The notes under the pieces: generated by a model
Told to the model about the DNA's origin: nothing
The model's database searches: none
The model's input: only the letters and a program-made list of their open reading frames with translations
Part shown: positions 8,782 through 17,597 of the stretch, one piece after another
How positions within the stretch are numbered: the first letter of the stretch is position 1
How the letters are laid out: every line of letters begins with the position of its first letter
Translations under genes and position numbers: made by a program
DNA from: Pseudomonadota bacterium
Lineage (GTDB): Bacteria; Pseudomonadota; Gammaproteobacteria; Burkholderiales; Rhodocyclaceae
Assembly (NCBI GenBank): GCA_018261895.1
Contig: JAGTRT010000016.1
Span: 1-52,687, forward strand
Length of the DNA: 52,687 nucleotides
Direction: 5' to 3'

Positions 8782-9525
8782 ATGCGCCCGTTAAGTGCCG
8801 CTCAACTTCTCGCCCTGTGGGACGCCGGACAGACACGCCATCCGATTGACCGTGCGCTGCTGGCGCTTGCCCTGGCCATGCCGGAGCAAGCCCCCGACGA
8901 ACTGGCCGACCGCCCGGTCGGCTGGCGCGAAGTCAATCTGCTCGCCCTGCGCAACGCCACCTTCGGCCACGCGCTGGACGGCTATGCGGCCTGCCCGTCC
9001 TGCGGCGCACTGATGGAATTCAGCCTCGACGGCAAGGTATTGCTCGACGGCTTGCCGGCTCCCGCGCCCGATGTCCGCATTGTCGTGGGCACGCAACAAT
9101 GGCGCTTGCCGAGCAGCCGTGACCAGGCCGCCATCCTCGATGCGCCGGACCCGGATACGGCCGTCGAATGGCTGGTGGACCGTTGCCGGATAGCCGAAAA
9201 CAGCCCAGGCAACGATTTGACGGTCAACCGGAAAAAAAGCCAAAAATCGAAATCCTCTCCGGCCCTGCTCGGCGAACTCGAAGCCCGCATGGAAGCGCTC
9301 GACCCGGCGGCCGACATCCGCCTCGCCATGAATTGCACCGACTGCGGCCATGTCTGGGACGCCGTTCTCGACATCGGCGCCTGCTTCTGGGAAGAAGTCA
9401 CGACCCGTGCCCGCCAGTTGCTCGAATCGGTCCATCGCCTGGCCAGCGCCTACGGCTGGCGCGAAGCCGACATCCTCGCGCTCAGCCCGGCGCGCCGGGC
9501 GGCCTACCTGAGCATGATCGGCTGA
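8782..9525 (+). CDS. T4-type baseplate hub assembly chaperone-like protein
   Basis: A 247-residue protein resembling the T4 baseplate hub assembly chaperone family found in eCIS loci. An N-terminal helical domain (LLALWDAGQTRHPIDRALLAL) is followed by CPSC near residue 73 and CTDCGH near residue 190. These four cysteines probably bind one zinc. The segment between them (about residues 145-158, LTVNRKKSQKSKS) is encoded by a copy of the dispersed 40-bp repeat, inserted in frame. It is highly basic, unlike the rest of the protein, and probably a surface loop. The gene lies between the tube and proline-rich genes. Confidence 0.75.
   Translation: MRPLSAAQLLALWDAGQTRHPIDRALLALALAMPEQAPDELADRPVGWREVNLLALRNATFGHALDGYAACPSCGALMEFSLDGKVLLDGLPAPAPDVRIVVGTQQWRLPSSRDQAAILDAPDPDTAVEWLVDRCRIAENSPGNDLTVNRKKSQKSKSSPALLGELEARMEALDPAADIRLAMNCTDCGHVWDAVLDIGACFWEEVTTRARQLLESVHRLASAYGWREADILALSPARRAAYLSMIG
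9214..9254 (+). repeat. Dispersed 40-bp repeat, copy 1 (inside a CDS)
   Basis: Reference copy of the repeat family: core ACGGTCAACCGG, then an A-tract, then GCCAAAAATCGAAATC. It lies inside the hub-chaperone gene and is read as T-V-N-R-K-K without breaking the frame. Confidence 0.8.
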
Positions 9526-9532
9526 GGCGACG

Positions 9533-10351
9533 ATGAGCGGATTCCTTCACCACTTCGCCCGTCGCAGCCTCGGCCTGGCGCCCCAGGTCAAATCCCGCGC
9601 CGCCTTGCCCTATGCGCCGCCAGCCCCGGAACCCGACTCGCCGGCACCGCACGGCATCGACACCCGGCCGGCCGACGTACCTGCCATGCCCGGCCAGCCC
9701 GCGATCACCCATCAGGCACCCGATCACCCCCGCGAACTGGATCGCCTGCCCAGCCTCGTCCCGCCCCGCCGTAAGGCTGACGCTATCGACAAGCCGGACA
9801 GCCACGACCGCCCGCCAGCCCCACCCAGTCCAGTGGCCGTTGCACCGACTCCGCCCCAGCATCGCGCTGCACCACCGGAACCCCGCGTTGAACGGGCTGC
9901 TGGCCACGTCACACCCATCGTCACCACACAGGCACCGGCGCCGCAATCGGCGCAACCGCGGCGCCAAAGCCCTGCCGCAACTCCCGTCTTGGACGATGCC
10001 AGCGGCGCACCGCTCGCCGACATTGAATCCCTGGTCAGCCGCCTGCTGGGCGAGCAAGCGCGCCCACTGGCCAGCGAGCCTGATGCCGCGCCGGTCACGG
10101 CCGAGACGATGCCGAAGCCCTACCCGCTGCGTCCGGCGACTGCGACACCGACTACGCCGCCGCCCCGTAGCGAGTCGCCCACCGCGACCCCGGAAGCCGA
10201 TTCGACGCCGGAGGTCCACATCACCATCGGCCGCCTCGAAGTCAATCCGCCCAGCCGGCCGGCCCCCGTGGCACCGCCGCCGCGCCCGCGCGGCCCGGCC
10301 CCCCTTTCGCTGTCGGACTACCTGGCACGCCGTAACGGAGGTCGCTCATGA
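9533..10351 (+). CDS. Proline-rich eCIS protein with conserved C-terminal motif
   Basis: A 272-residue protein rich in Pro and Ala. Only the two ends look folded or conserved. The N-terminus has FLHHFARRSLGLAP. The C-terminus has VHITIGRLEVNPP, then a proline-rich stretch and LSLSDYLARRNGG. A C-terminus of this kind (IGRIEV, Pro-rich, LSLxDYLxRR) is familiar to me from other eCIS clusters at the same place, just upstream of the Pvc16-like gene; this should be confirmed by search. The rest is predicted disordered. Its role is unknown; a linker or length-setting role is only a guess. Its stop overlaps the next start. Confidence 0.7.
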   Translation: MSGFLHHFARRSLGLAPQVKSRAALPYAPPAPEPDSPAPHGIDTRPADVPAMPGQPAITHQAPDHPRELDRLPSLVPPRRKADAIDKPDSHDRPPAPPSPVAVAPTPPQHRAAPPEPRVERAAGHVTPIVTTQAPAPQSAQPRRQSPAATPVLDDASGAPLADIESLVSRLLGEQARPLASEPDAAPVTAETMPKPYPLRPATATPTTPPPRSESPTATPEADSTPEVHITIGRLEVNPPSRPAPVAPPPRPRGPAPLSLSDYLARRNGGRS

Positions 10352-11640
10352 GCAACGCCCTGGCCATTGCCGGCGTGACCGCCGTGATCAAGGACTTGCT
10401 CAACAATGGCCTGATCGACCAGGCCATTGCCGACACCATGGGCAAGGGCGTCATCGTCACCGCCAAGGCACCGGACACCGTCGTGCTCGGCGATGAAGGC
10501 GATACGCAGCTCAATCTTTTCCTGCATCAGGTCACGCCCAATGTCGCCTGGCGCAATGCCGCGCTGCCGTCGCGGGATTCGAATGGCAACCGCATCACCA
10601 ATCCGCCCCTGGCCCTCGATCTCCACTACCTGCTGACCGCTTACGGCCAGGCCGAACTGGAAGCGGAAATCCTGCTTGGCTACGCCCTGCAGTTGCTCCA
10701 TGAAACGCCTGTCCTGCCACGCGATGCCATCCGTAAGGCGCTGGTGCCCACCGTCCTTGGTGGCAGCATTCTGCCGACCGTCTATGAGAGCCTGCGCGGC
10801 GCAGACCTCGCCGAACAGGTCGAACTGCTGCGCATCACCCCAGCGGCGCTCGGCACCGAGGAAATGTCCCGGCTCTGGTCAGCACTGCAGGCGCACTACC
10901 GGCCGACCGTCGCCTTCCAGGTCTCAGTTGTCCTCATCGATTCGCGCAAGGCGTCGCGCAGCCCTCTCCCCGTGTTGAGCCGCGGCGAAACCGATCCGGT
11001 TTCCAAACGCGAACGAGGCGTCATCGCCTTCAACGGTCTGACGCCGCCGCTGCCGACGCTGGAGGGCGTCATCCCGGCCGGCCGCCAGCCCGTTGCCGTT
11101 CCCGGCGGCGAAGTCACGCTCGAAGGCCACCACCTCGATGGCGTCGACCGCCAGGTCAGCTTCAGCCTGCCCGCCCTCAAGATCAAGCGCAGCGTCCCGG
11201 TCACCAGCGGCGGACCGGACAAGGTCAGTTTCATCGTACCCAGCGACCTGCCGGTTGGCCTCTACCGCGTCGAACTCGCACTGCAGCGCCTCGAAGACAC
11301 TCATCCACGCCGCACCAATCCCTTGCCGCTGGCGCTGGCACCGCAACCCGTCCTGCCGCCGACCTCCGCCACCCGCAACGGCACCACCGTCACGCTGGTC
11401 CTCGACATCACGCCGCCCTTGCAGCCCGGACAAAGCGCAAGCCTGGTCCTCGGAGAACGCGAAGTCGCCCCAAATGAAATTACCCTGCCGGCCACCAGCC
11501 TGACCTTCAAGATCGCCGACGCCCCGGCAAGCGGCACACGGCACCTGGCCCGCCTGCGCATCGACGGCTTCGAAAGCCCGATCGTCGACCGCACCGCGAC
11601 GCCACCGGCCTATCTAGACCGCTGGATCACGCTGCCATGA
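10348..11640 (+). CDS. eCIS tail-terminator/cap protein (DUF4255, Pvc16-like)
   Basis: A 430-residue protein whose first about 200 residues are a DUF4255 domain (AIAGVTAVIKDLL; LNLFLHQVTPNVAWRN; LALDLHYLLTAYG), as in Pvc16/Afp16. In Afp/PVC this protein caps the sheath and tube and ends their growth. The remainder has Ig-like (IPT/TIG-type) beta sandwiches, for example GGEVTLEGHHLDG near residue 252 and a second one ending at the C-terminus. It is therefore longer than a bare DUF4255 protein. ATGA overlaps join it to both neighbours. Confidence 0.88.
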   Translation: MSNALAIAGVTAVIKDLLNNGLIDQAIADTMGKGVIVTAKAPDTVVLGDEGDTQLNLFLHQVTPNVAWRNAALPSRDSNGNRITNPPLALDLHYLLTAYGQAELEAEILLGYALQLLHETPVLPRDAIRKALVPTVLGGSILPTVYESLRGADLAEQVELLRITPAALGTEEMSRLWSALQAHYRPTVAFQVSVVLIDSRKASRSPLPVLSRGETDPVSKRERGVIAFNGLTPPLPTLEGVIPAGRQPVAVPGGEVTLEGHHLDGVDRQVSFSLPALKIKRSVPVTSGGPDKVSFIVPSDLPVGLYRVELALQRLEDTHPRRTNPLPLALAPQPVLPPTSATRNGTTVTLVLDITPPLQPGQSASLVLGEREVAPNEITLPATSLTFKIADAPASGTRHLARLRIDGFESPIVDRTATPPAYLDRWITLP

Positions 11641-13604
11641 ACGCACCGCTACCCCAGGACTGGACGCTCGCCAACCAGCAATTGCTGGTCGCCGAGTTCG
11701 AACGTCTCAAGGAACGCCTGCGCCTTCCCTCAGCAGCGGCAAGCGCCGCCACGACGGGAGGGGCTGAAAAAATCGCGGCCGCCCGCCAGGCCATCCGCGG
11801 CGAAAGCGCCATCGACTGGCTATGCACGGCATTCGGCCTGTCCGAATTTGAGAGCGACCTGCTCCTGCTCTGTGCTGGCACCGAAATGGATGCCGATCTC
11901 GCCCGAATCTGCGCCGAAGCACAAGGCGATCCGCTCCGTCCCTGGCCGACCTTCGGCCTCGCCCTGGCCGCGCTGGCATCGCCGCACTGGAGCGCGCTGA
12001 CCCCGCAACGTCCGCTTCGTCGCTGGCGACTGCTCGATCTTGACGACCGCATGGGGCTCTCGGCCGGCCGGCTGCGCATCGATGAACGCGTCCTGCACTT
12101 CCTCGTCGGCATCAACGAACTGGAACCGCGTCTTGCCCACCTGCTCCGCCCGGCCCGTGCCCTGCCCAGACAGGCGGGCATGCATGCCGACACCACGCAC
12201 GAGGTGGTCGCCACCTTGAAGTCAGCACGCGAAAACGGCGCCCTGCCCGTCATCGTCTTCGAAGGCGACGACCCGGCAGCGCATGAAGACATCGCTGCCC
12301 GTGTTGCCGAGGCGCTCGGCTTGAACTGCCTGAGCATCCAGTCCGCCGACATCCCCGCCAACGCCGAAGAACGCGCCGCACTGATCACGCTCTGGCAACG
12401 CGAAGCCACGCTGCTCGGCACCGCATTGCTGGTCATCCTCGACAATGCAGCCGACCATGCCGCCAATGCCTTCCTCGAACGCGTCGGTGGCGTATGCCTG
12501 GTCTCCAGCCAAACTGCGCCCTCGCTGCACGCCGGCACCCGACGCTTCACGGTCGACAAGCCGTCCAGCCATGATCGCCGCCAGTTGTGGATGGATAGCC
12601 TGGGCCCAAACAACACCTTGCACGCCAGTGCCGAACTCGAACAGGCGGCCAGCCATTTCCGGCTGGGCTCGCGCGCCGTTCAGGAAATAGCCAGAACGCT
12701 GAGCGCCGACATGGCCGTTCCCAAAGGTGCCAAAGCCCCGGTCACATCCGCCGCCAGCCTGTGGAACGGCTGCCGTCAGGAAAGTCGCGCCGCCATGGAA
12801 AACCTGGCGCAACGCATTGAAACGAAGGCCGACTGGGACGCCCTCATCCTGCCGGAAGCGCAACTGGCCGTCCTCCGCCAAATCGCCGCGCAACTCCGCC
12901 AGCGCTTCAAGGTCCAGGAAGAATGGGGCTTCGCCAACAAGGGGAATCGCGGCCTCGGGCTCGCCACCCTTTTTGCCGGCGAAAGCGGGACGGGCAAGAC
13001 CCTGGCCGCCGAAGTCCTGGCCCACACCCTGCAACTCGATCTCTATCGCATCGACCTGTCGGCGATGGTCAGCAAATACATCGGCGAAACCGAAAAGAAC
13101 CTGCGCAAGGTCTTCGACGCTGCCGAAAACTGCGGCGCCATCCTGCTCTTCGACGAAGCCGACGCCCTTTTTGGCAAGCGCACCGAGGTCAAGGACAGCC
13201 ACGACCGTTACGCCAACATCGAAGTCAGCTATCTGCTGCAGCGCATGGAGGCCTACCACGGCCTCGCCATTCTCACGACCAACCTGAAGTCCGGCATCGA
13301 TACCGCCTTCCTGCGCCGGCTGCGCTTCGTCGTCCAGTTCCCCTTCCCCGACCAGCCGCAGCGCAGCGCCCTCTGGCAGCGCGCCTTCCCCCCCGCCACG
13401 CCGACACGCGAACTCGACCTCGACAAACTCTCGCGCCTCTCGATGACCGGCGGCAGCATCCGCAACATCGCCCTCAACGCCGCCTTCCTCGCGGCCGACG
13501 ACGGCGAACCGGTCGGCATGAAACACCTGCTGCAAGCCGCCCACACCGAAGCATCCAAACGCGACCGGCCTCTGGCCGACGCCGAAACGCGAGGCTGGGC
13601 ATGA
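11637..13604 (+). CDS. AAA+ ATPase of eCIS (Pvc15/Afp15-like)
   Basis: A 655-residue ATPase. The C-terminal AAA+ module has Walker A GESGTGKT at about residue 447 and Walker B ILLFDEAD at about residues 502-509. A sensor-like TTNLKSGID and an arginine-finger segment FLRRLRF follow. The preceding region (about 190-310) looks like a degenerate nucleotide-binding fold lacking a P-loop. In Afp/PVC loci this ATPase is needed for particle assembly or cargo loading, possibly as an unfoldase. Its neighbours are the cap protein upstream and the DUF4157 proteins downstream, which supports a role in handling or loading them (inference). Confidence 0.92.
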   Translation: MNAPLPQDWTLANQQLLVAEFERLKERLRLPSAAASAATTGGAEKIAAARQAIRGESAIDWLCTAFGLSEFESDLLLLCAGTEMDADLARICAEAQGDPLRPWPTFGLALAALASPHWSALTPQRPLRRWRLLDLDDRMGLSAGRLRIDERVLHFLVGINELEPRLAHLLRPARALPRQAGMHADTTHEVVATLKSARENGALPVIVFEGDDPAAHEDIAARVAEALGLNCLSIQSADIPANAEERAALITLWQREATLLGTALLVILDNAADHAANAFLERVGGVCLVSSQTAPSLHAGTRRFTVDKPSSHDRRQLWMDSLGPNNTLHASAELEQAASHFRLGSRAVQEIARTLSADMAVPKGAKAPVTSAASLWNGCRQESRAAMENLAQRIETKADWDALILPEAQLAVLRQIAAQLRQRFKVQEEWGFANKGNRGLGLATLFAGESGTGKTLAAEVLAHTLQLDLYRIDLSAMVSKYIGETEKNLRKVFDAAENCGAILLFDEADALFGKRTEVKDSHDRYANIEVSYLLQRMEAYHGLAILTTNLKSGIDTAFLRRLRFVVQFPFPDQPQRSALWQRAFPPATPTRELDLDKLSRLSMTGGSIRNIALNAAFLAADDGEPVGMKHLLQAAHTEASKRDRPLADAETRGWA

Positions 13605-13852
13605 GCAAAATCCATCTCCACATCGAAGAACTGAGCCTGCCTGGCTACACCCCGGCCGAACGGCGGGCCTTCGTTGCCGCGCTGGAGCGTGAACTGGCCG
13701 GCCGCTGCGTGACCGGGTCACTGCACGACTCACATAGCGCCAACCATAAGACCTTGTGCGCCAATACCGCCGATCTGAGCCCGGAGAGCGTAGCCAGAAG
13801 CGCTGTAACAAGTTTTGACCTCGGCCCCAATCAGGGTGGAGGCCGACCATGA
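13601..13852 (+). CDS. Small eCIS-associated protein
   Basis: An 83-residue protein joined by ATGA overlaps to the ATPase gene before it and the DUF4157 gene after it, which makes translation very likely. The first 35 residues (IHLHIEELSLPGYTP, then RAFVAALERELAG) form a strand followed by a helix, a pattern I associate with small proteins next to DUF4157 genes in eCIS loci. The tail is low-complexity. A chaperone or adaptor role for the DUF4157 proteins is possible but unproven. Confidence 0.75.
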   Translation: MSKIHLHIEELSLPGYTPAERRAFVAALERELAGRCVTGSLHDSHSANHKTLCANTADLSPESVARSAVTSFDLGPNQGGGRP

Positions 13853-15768
13853 AAAAATACAGCCCCGCCAAGCTCGCGGATAGGTCAGCCCGGTCTTCAC
13901 CCGAACGACCAATCCGCGAAAGGGAGGCCGACCGGCTGGCCAATCATGCCTTCGACAACCGTGCCCATCCCACATCGAGCAGCACCCAGCGACGGCATCT
14001 GTCCAGCCAACTCAACCACGGCAGTCCGTTTCAGGAAACTGGCGGGCAAACCATTGCACCAGCCATGAGGGCACCTTTCGAGCAGGCGTTCGGGCATGAT
14101 TTCTCCCGGGTTCGGGTTTTTTCAAGCGGCGAGACCGCCAACGCGGTTCTGGCCGCCGGCAGTCGGGCCATCGCCTATGGCCCCCACATCGCCCTCGCGC
14201 CCGGACAATGGGCTCCGGAGACTTCCTCCGGCCGTGCCTTGCTCGCCCACGAACTTGCCCACGTCGTCCAGCAGGCGAGCGAAGGCAAGCCGAGGCTGGA
14301 TCACAAGACGCTGGACGAGGAGATTGACGAGGAACTAAAGGCCAAAACGGGTGACCAGAAATCGCTGAACCCGAACAACGTGGAATATGCACGCAGCCTG
14401 CAAGAATACGGGCACGACATCACCCACAAATCGCCGACTGAACTGCTCCCCGAGCCCAAGGACCCGAAGGCCAAGGAGGCCTGGAAACGCCAGTTCCAGA
14501 AAGCCGCGAACCTGGCCGACCGCATCCTCAAGGGCGGCCCGGATGTCGATCAAAAAGAAAACCGCGCCGAGCAGTTGGCCGCTGACCTCGCAAAAGCAGG
14601 CTTTGTCGACGAAGCAATGGCGCTGGCACCGCGAATCACCGACCCCGACCTGCGTAAATTCATCTACCTGGAAGTTCTCGGACACCCCGGCAAGCTGAGC
14701 GAAGCGCACGTTGCCAAATTAGCCCAGGATCAGGCAGCCAGTGCAACCAAGTGCAGCGACCATGCACTGCTGACCGCCCTCGGCGACGACGGTAAATACG
14801 CCGCGAAACTTGGCGGCGGCAAGGTTATCGCAGCACTCAAGACCATTGTCAAAGCCTATGCCGCCGACGCCGCCCTGCCGGAAAAGCTCGCCAACATCCT
14901 GCGCTTTTTCCCAGCCGCCCGCGCTGACTTCGCCGACTGGATGATGGCGGATAAAAGCTTGCAGCCGCTGCTGCGCACGGTATCGGACAACGCCTATTTC
15001 AATGAGGGAATGAAAGACAAGAAAACGAACCTAGTTACGATGCCGGATGACCCGTCAAAAGGCTGGGCCGTCGGCAACCGGCAGCGCCTGACGATCGAAG
15101 ACGTGATGGGGCTGCTTAATGCTGCCGGCGCCGCCGTCACGGCGCCGGCAGCGCGCGACATCAATACGTTGAAAGCCTGGCTGGAGGCCAATACCGAAAA
15201 TATCGGGGCCGCGCTCGCCAAGCAATACCCCGGCAACGCCACCAAGGCCGAAGCCATGTACACGCAGATCGTCGAGGCCTTCATGTGGCATTTGCCGGCC
15301 GATACCAAGGAGGATGTCAAACCCGAAAAAAACGGCCACATCACCGGCCTCATCGCCGCCGGCCCGCAGAACAAGCAGTTCAAGGTCGATTGCGACGTAC
15401 TCGCCACCTACGGCGTACGCCTGCTCGTCGCCAGCGGCTTCACACCCATCGGCTACATGGCGATCAAACCCAAGGACAAGAAGCGGCTAGGACATGCAAT
15501 GGCCTTGCTCAAACAGGGCAACAACTTCCGCGCCATATCCAACAGCACTACCAAAGACCTGGGCGCCGTCACCAAGGAGAAGGCACTCGAAATGCTCCGC
15601 GATTTCGGGATCGAAGACGCTTACGACGCCGACAACGAACTGACGGCCTACGACATCTTCTATATGGACAGCGACGCCAAGGGCACGCTGCCGGACGCCG
15701 TACTCAACCAGGTTGTCGGTGGCCCCGCGCACCACAAAGGCTTGAGCGTGGAGGAAAAAAGTAAATGA
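13849..15768 (+). CDS. DUF4157 eCIS core protein with possible Cys-His-Asn C-terminal domain
   Basis: A 639-residue protein. The DUF4157 (eCIS core) domain covers about residues 60-150 and has an intact HELAHVVQQ at residue 134, a zinc-metallopeptidase-like helix. DUF4157 proteins are eCIS-linked and often carry effector domains behind the core. After a helical middle region, the C-terminal part has Cys515 (KVDCDVLATYG), His549 (RLGHAMALLKQG) and Asn565 (FRAISNST). The Cys-34-His-16-Asn spacing resembles transglutaminase/papain-fold enzymes. This makes it a candidate toxin or protein-modifying effector (inference). No signal peptide is seen, which fits loading from the cytoplasm. Confidence 0.8.
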   Translation: MKKYSPAKLADRSARSSPERPIREREADRLANHAFDNRAHPTSSSTQRRHLSSQLNHGSPFQETGGQTIAPAMRAPFEQAFGHDFSRVRVFSSGETANAVLAAGSRAIAYGPHIALAPGQWAPETSSGRALLAHELAHVVQQASEGKPRLDHKTLDEEIDEELKAKTGDQKSLNPNNVEYARSLQEYGHDITHKSPTELLPEPKDPKAKEAWKRQFQKAANLADRILKGGPDVDQKENRAEQLAADLAKAGFVDEAMALAPRITDPDLRKFIYLEVLGHPGKLSEAHVAKLAQDQAASATKCSDHALLTALGDDGKYAAKLGGGKVIAALKTIVKAYAADAALPEKLANILRFFPAARADFADWMMADKSLQPLLRTVSDNAYFNEGMKDKKTNLVTMPDDPSKGWAVGNRQRLTIEDVMGLLNAAGAAVTAPAARDINTLKAWLEANTENIGAALAKQYPGNATKAEAMYTQIVEAFMWHLPADTKEDVKPEKNGHITGLIAAGPQNKQFKVDCDVLATYGVRLLVASGFTPIGYMAIKPKDKKRLGHAMALLKQGNNFRAISNSTTKDLGAVTKEKALEMLRDFGIEDAYDADNELTAYDIFYMDSDAKGTLPDAVLNQVVGGPAHHKGLSVEEKSK

Positions 15769-17597
15769 GCCAGTTCGCCAACCCGGTTCCCATGCCAGCC
15801 GAGGTTCGCGCTTGCCAACCGAACACGGCTGCCTCAGATGTCCGGAAGTGCCTGCAATCGACCTCCTCACGATTCCCCCGAGAAGCGTCAATTCCGGGAT
15901 TGCAGTCCACCGGCCAGACGCTGCCCGCCAGTCTGCGCGATCATTTCGAACCCTTCTTCGGCCACAATTTTTCCCGTGTCCGCATTCACAACGACGACAA
16001 CGCTCATCTTGCCGCTATCCGCCTTGACGCTGACGCCTTTGCCCACGGTTCGCACATCGCTTTCGCCGCCAACCGCTACCTGCCCGACACCGTAGGTGGT
16101 CGCCGTTTACTGGCGCATGAACTGGCGCACGTCGTGCAACAAGGCATGCCTGTTGCGGTCGACACCGAAAAAAGGCCAAAAACCAAATTAGGGCCATTGC
16201 CGCAATCCGCCGAGTACCAGGCCGATATCGCCGCGCAGGCGTGCCTTGCCGGCCGCCGTGCCCCAGCCCTGTCGCGCTTTGCGCCGGGCATCGCCTGCGC
16301 GGTGAAGACGAATGGCGGGCAATTCGATACCGATGTCTATGCGCCGACGAATCAGCCCCCCAAAGGCGGAGGCAAAATCGGCAAGCGTGTCGGAGCAGAA
16401 ATCAAACTGCGCTTCACGCCGAATGAACTGGTGGAAGCCGATTTGATCGGCACGGTTCAGACCGTGCGTACGCTGATGTCGACCAAGGTCGGCGGGCCGG
16501 TCGACACCTTGAATGCGCCGACCCCGCACATGGGTGCCCGGGCGTTAGTCAAGGGCGAAAGCGACCCCGGGCGTTTCATCGACCAGACCGACCTGGGCGC
16601 CGGAAAAAAGCCTGCTCCCAATACCAGCCCCCTGTATGCGACGAACGCCCAGCAAGGCGATATTCCGAAAAGCCTGACCGATGGTGTGCCTCCTCCCGAA
16701 ACCACCGGCGCGGGAAAAGGCTACGGCAAGAACACCTTTGGCGAACACGGCTACCGGAAGAAGAAGCTGGGTGGTGGTTTCGAGGTCAAGGATGCGACCC
16801 TGGCCGATGGGCCGGGCAGCACCATCACCCCAAGCAATCGCGAATTCGAAATGAAGTTCGAGGTAGCCGCCCTTGCCCTTTCCGGCCCGATGGCGAATAC
16901 CTATCTGGGCTCGGTGGAATGGGGCTGGAAATGCGATGCCAGCGGCACCGCCACAGTCGAACCGGCTGCCATCAAACTGGTTTCACCCGGGCTGCCGACC
17001 GGCGCCTTTGTCGATGCCGGCAAGAAATGGAACGCTGCCAAGACCGTCAAGGACCCCAAGAGAAATAAGACGCTCGACACCATCGATCTGCCGTTGCCGG
17101 CCAGCGCCACTGAAACCAGCAGCAAACCCGCCGGAGAACGTAGCACCGGCGAGATGTTGGTCGCCTTGGGGGCGGTCAACAGCGCGCTGACCACTGCCAA
17201 GAATGTGGACAAGAACGCGAAGACCCTGGAGAAAAATGCCATGCAGCAGGCACTGAATACGCGCCAGGTCATTGTCGACGTCAAGGTCAATAAGACCGAG
17301 GACTGGACTGGCGCGGACGAGGTTTATGCACTGCTAAAGAGTGGCAACAAGCGCGCCAGGACGCCCGTGAAAAACCTCAATGACGGACAATCCGGCCAAT
17401 TCACGCTGCCCTTGCCTGCCCTGATGCCGATCAATGGCCCGATCCACGTCCAGATTTACGACGAAGATCTGGGCACTTTCTTCGATCAGGACGACCTGAT
17501 CGTCAACATGCCGTGGCAAGCCCCCTACGGCGCCATCCGCAACCCCCGCTCCCTTGACGGGGCCGATTACGACGTCCATGTGAGGTTCGACCGATGA
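15765..17597 (+). CDS. Second DUF4157 eCIS core protein, C2-like C-terminus
   Basis: A 610-residue protein with a DUF4157 domain at about residues 45-130 (FEPFFGHNFSRVRIH to AHELAHVVQQ). Shortly after it comes a basic stretch, VDTEKRPKTKLG, encoded by a copy of the dispersed repeat. The middle region is beta-rich without a recognised fold. The last about 110 residues contain VQIYDEDLGTFFDQDDLIVN, an acidic loop pattern like calcium-binding C2 domains, so membrane binding or a baseplate role is possible. It overlaps its neighbours by ATGA. Tandem DUF4157 genes suggest either two cargos or one structural and one cargo protein. Confidence 0.75.
   Translation: MSQFANPVPMPAEVRACQPNTAASDVRKCLQSTSSRFPREASIPGLQSTGQTLPASLRDHFEPFFGHNFSRVRIHNDDNAHLAAIRLDADAFAHGSHIAFAANRYLPDTVGGRRLLAHELAHVVQQGMPVAVDTEKRPKTKLGPLPQSAEYQADIAAQACLAGRRAPALSRFAPGIACAVKTNGGQFDTDVYAPTNQPPKGGGKIGKRVGAEIKLRFTPNELVEADLIGTVQTVRTLMSTKVGGPVDTLNAPTPHMGARALVKGESDPGRFIDQTDLGAGKKPAPNTSPLYATNAQQGDIPKSLTDGVPPPETTGAGKGYGKNTFGEHGYRKKKLGGGFEVKDATLADGPGSTITPSNREFEMKFEVAALALSGPMANTYLGSVEWGWKCDASGTATVEPAAIKLVSPGLPTGAFVDAGKKWNAAKTVKDPKRNKTLDTIDLPLPASATETSSKPAGERSTGEMLVALGAVNSALTTAKNVDKNAKTLEKNAMQQALNTRQVIVDVKVNKTEDWTGADEVYALLKSGNKRARTPVKNLNDGQSGQFTLPLPALMPINGPIHVQIYDEDLGTFFDQDDLIVNMPWQAPYGAIRNPRSLDGADYDVHVRFDR
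16155..16190 (+). repeat. Dispersed 40-bp repeat, copy 2 (inside a CDS)
   Basis: A diverged copy: GCGGTCGACACCG, then AAAAAA, then GGCCAAAAACC. It is in the same orientation and reading frame as copy 1, inside the second DUF4157 gene. Confidence 0.6.
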
